A stretch of DNA of 64,000 bases. Origin: Alistipes sp. GTDB lineage: Bacteria > Bacteroidota > Bacteroidia > Bacteroidales > Rikenellaceae. Shown piece after piece: positions 63,351 through 64,000 of the stretch (positions are counted from its first letter, which is position 1; every line of letters begins with the position of its first letter). The stretch covers positions 1-64,000 of the forward strand of contig JAFQRH010000022.1 of assembly GCA_017410165.1 (NCBI GenBank), in the 5' to 3' direction. The notes under the pieces are model-generated. The model worked only from the letters and a program-made list of their open reading frames with translations, did not search any database and was not told where the DNA came from. Both the position numbers and the translations under genes were made by a program.

Positions 63351-63392
63351 GCGGAGTTAGATTGGTCAAATTGTCAATCAACTCCGCTTTTT
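63351..63392 (+). terminator. Terminator of the mmd operon
   Basis: GCGGAGTT (63351-63358) pairs with AACTCCGC (63380-63387), with an inner GATTG/CAATC stem, followed by T5. Confidence 0.8.
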
Positions 63393-63467
63393 CGTTTTTC
63401 GGTTCATAGCCCGAAAATAACCATTCGTACCTATATTTATACAATTACACGATAAAAACGGGGGCTG

Positions 63468-63500
63468 TTTGGGTAAAAATCGCAAAATTCCGTATATTTG
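63468..63500 (+). promoter_or_regulatory. Promoter of the glucanotransferase gene
   Basis: TTTG (63468-63471), 21 bases, TATATTTG (63493-63500), 38 bases before the start at 63539. Confidence 0.6.
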
Positions 63501-63538
63501 TTAAAATTGATTTGCGAAACATATAACATACTGAATTT

Positions 63539-64000
63539 ATGAAGATAACTATCAATGTACATTACCACACCCAGTGGGGCGAGCAACTTTCGATGGTGCT
63601 CGCCGATGGCACTCGTGTCGAGATGAATTGTGCGGGCGATGTGTGGCGTGCCGTATTGAAGGTGACGAAGCGTACCAAGCAACTCTGCTACTCGTTCGAG
63701 TTGCTCGCTGACGGTGCGGTTGTTCGTCGTGAGTGGGGTGCTCCTCACTGCGTGGAGCTCAATGCCACAGACGATACGCTTACAATCAACGATTCGTGGA
63801 GCGACCGTCCGTCGAATCGCGCCTTCTACTCATCGCTCTTTACCGATACGGTCTTTGCCCACGCAAAGGAGGCGGTGCCTGCGCTCTGTGCATCTGCTCT
63901 TCGCATCGAGGTAGAAGCGCCGACACTCAATCGTGGCGAGCGTCTTGCCTTGTCGGGTAGCACGCCGTCGCTCGGCGAGTGGAATCCTTCGCAGTTGCGT
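63539..64000 (+). CDS. malQ: 4-alpha-glucanotransferase with N-terminal CBM20 domains (partial, 3' end outside window)
   Basis: 154 codons from ATG at 63539 stay open to the window edge. The visible part holds one CBM20-like starch-binding domain ('MKITINVHYHTQWGEQLSMVL', 'FELLADGAVVRREWGAPHCVEL') and the start of a second ('LRIEVEAPTLNRGERLALSGSTPSLGEWNP', typical CBM20). Tandem CBM20 at the N-terminus is the layout of the DPE2-like GH77 enzymes of Bacteroidota, which disproportionate malto-oligosaccharides. The catalytic domain is not in view, so the GH77 assignment is inference from domain order. Confidence 0.75.
   Translation, partial: MKITINVHYHTQWGEQLSMVLADGTRVEMNCAGDVWRAVLKVTKRTKQLCYSFELLADGAVVRREWGAPHCVELNATDDTLTINDSWSDRPSNRAFYSSLFTDTVFAHAKEAVPALCASALRIEVEAPTLNRGERLALSGSTPSLGEWNPSQLR

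Overview
The window looks like a chromosomal segment of a gut-type Bacteroidales, most likely Rikenellaceae and close to Alistipes. Promoters follow the Bacteroidota pattern (TTG or TTTG, 18-22 bases, TAnnTTTG). Surface proteins are lipoproteins with fimbrillin-like domains. Serine is mostly TCG. The gene content (Na+-pumping methylmalonyl-CoA decarboxylase, PPi-dependent phosphofructokinase, GH78 rhamnosidase, M64 peptidase, YitT, DUF5683) fits that group. Genus placement is inference. The DNA is mostly ordinary, densely coded chromosome with a few accessory patches.

Layout. 1-6.9 kb: parA-parB-DUF5683-lytic transglycosylase-mnmE-omega-amidase, one compact plus-strand run. 6.9-10.9 kb: dipeptidyl peptidase III and a repeat-domain lipoprotein. 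11-13.9 kb: a three-gene minus-strand operon (steroid 5-alpha-reductase family, old-yellow-enzyme family, short-chain dehydrogenase) that matches the bile-acid/steroid reductase clusters known from gut Bacteroidales. 13.9-17.4 kb: yitT-miaB-ychF. 17.5-22 kb: plsY, an acyl-CoA ligase and a LytS/LytTR two-component pair. 22-23.8 kb: an HsdR_N-like protein and a truncated GH2-like protein. 23.9-33.8 kb: a complete pyrimidine operon, pyrC-carA-carB-pyrK-pyrD-pyrF-pyrE-pyrB, behind a leader-peptide attenuator. 33.9-39.9 kb: purT, PPi-phosphofructokinase, a SLOG protein, two small envelope proteins and DsbD. 40-52 kb: an AraC regulator, a 1186-residue GLUG-type lipoprotein, an M64 peptidase and a cold-shock protein between two outward-facing tRNA-Pro genes, and a GH78 rhamnosidase. 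52-58.7 kb: a broken AraC gene, a sirtuin, meaB, a thioredoxin-like protein, an AT-rich island of small secreted or membrane genes, and a secreted GATase-like protein. 58.9-63.1 kb: methylmalonyl-CoA epimerase followed by the four-subunit decarboxylase, the propionate branch to which MeaB also belongs. 63.5 kb to the end: the 5' part of a CBM20-bearing 4-alpha-glucanotransferase.

The most interesting points are these. (1) The pyr operon has a 49-codon leader ORF whose stop codon lies in the loop of a rho-independent terminator, recalling E. coli pyrBI attenuation. (2) CarA in that operon has lost its glutaminase nucleophile (Asn in place of Cys) and PyrB carries a PyrI-like zinc module as a C-terminal fusion. 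(3) There is a family of hairpin-forming intergenic elements with terminal inverted repeats: two near-identical copies 26 kb apart and at least two relatives that share a CTCA-stem-loop-CTGCG type core. (4) Two tRNA-Pro genes in inverted orientation are each followed by a repeat complex that duplicates the tRNA 3' tail.
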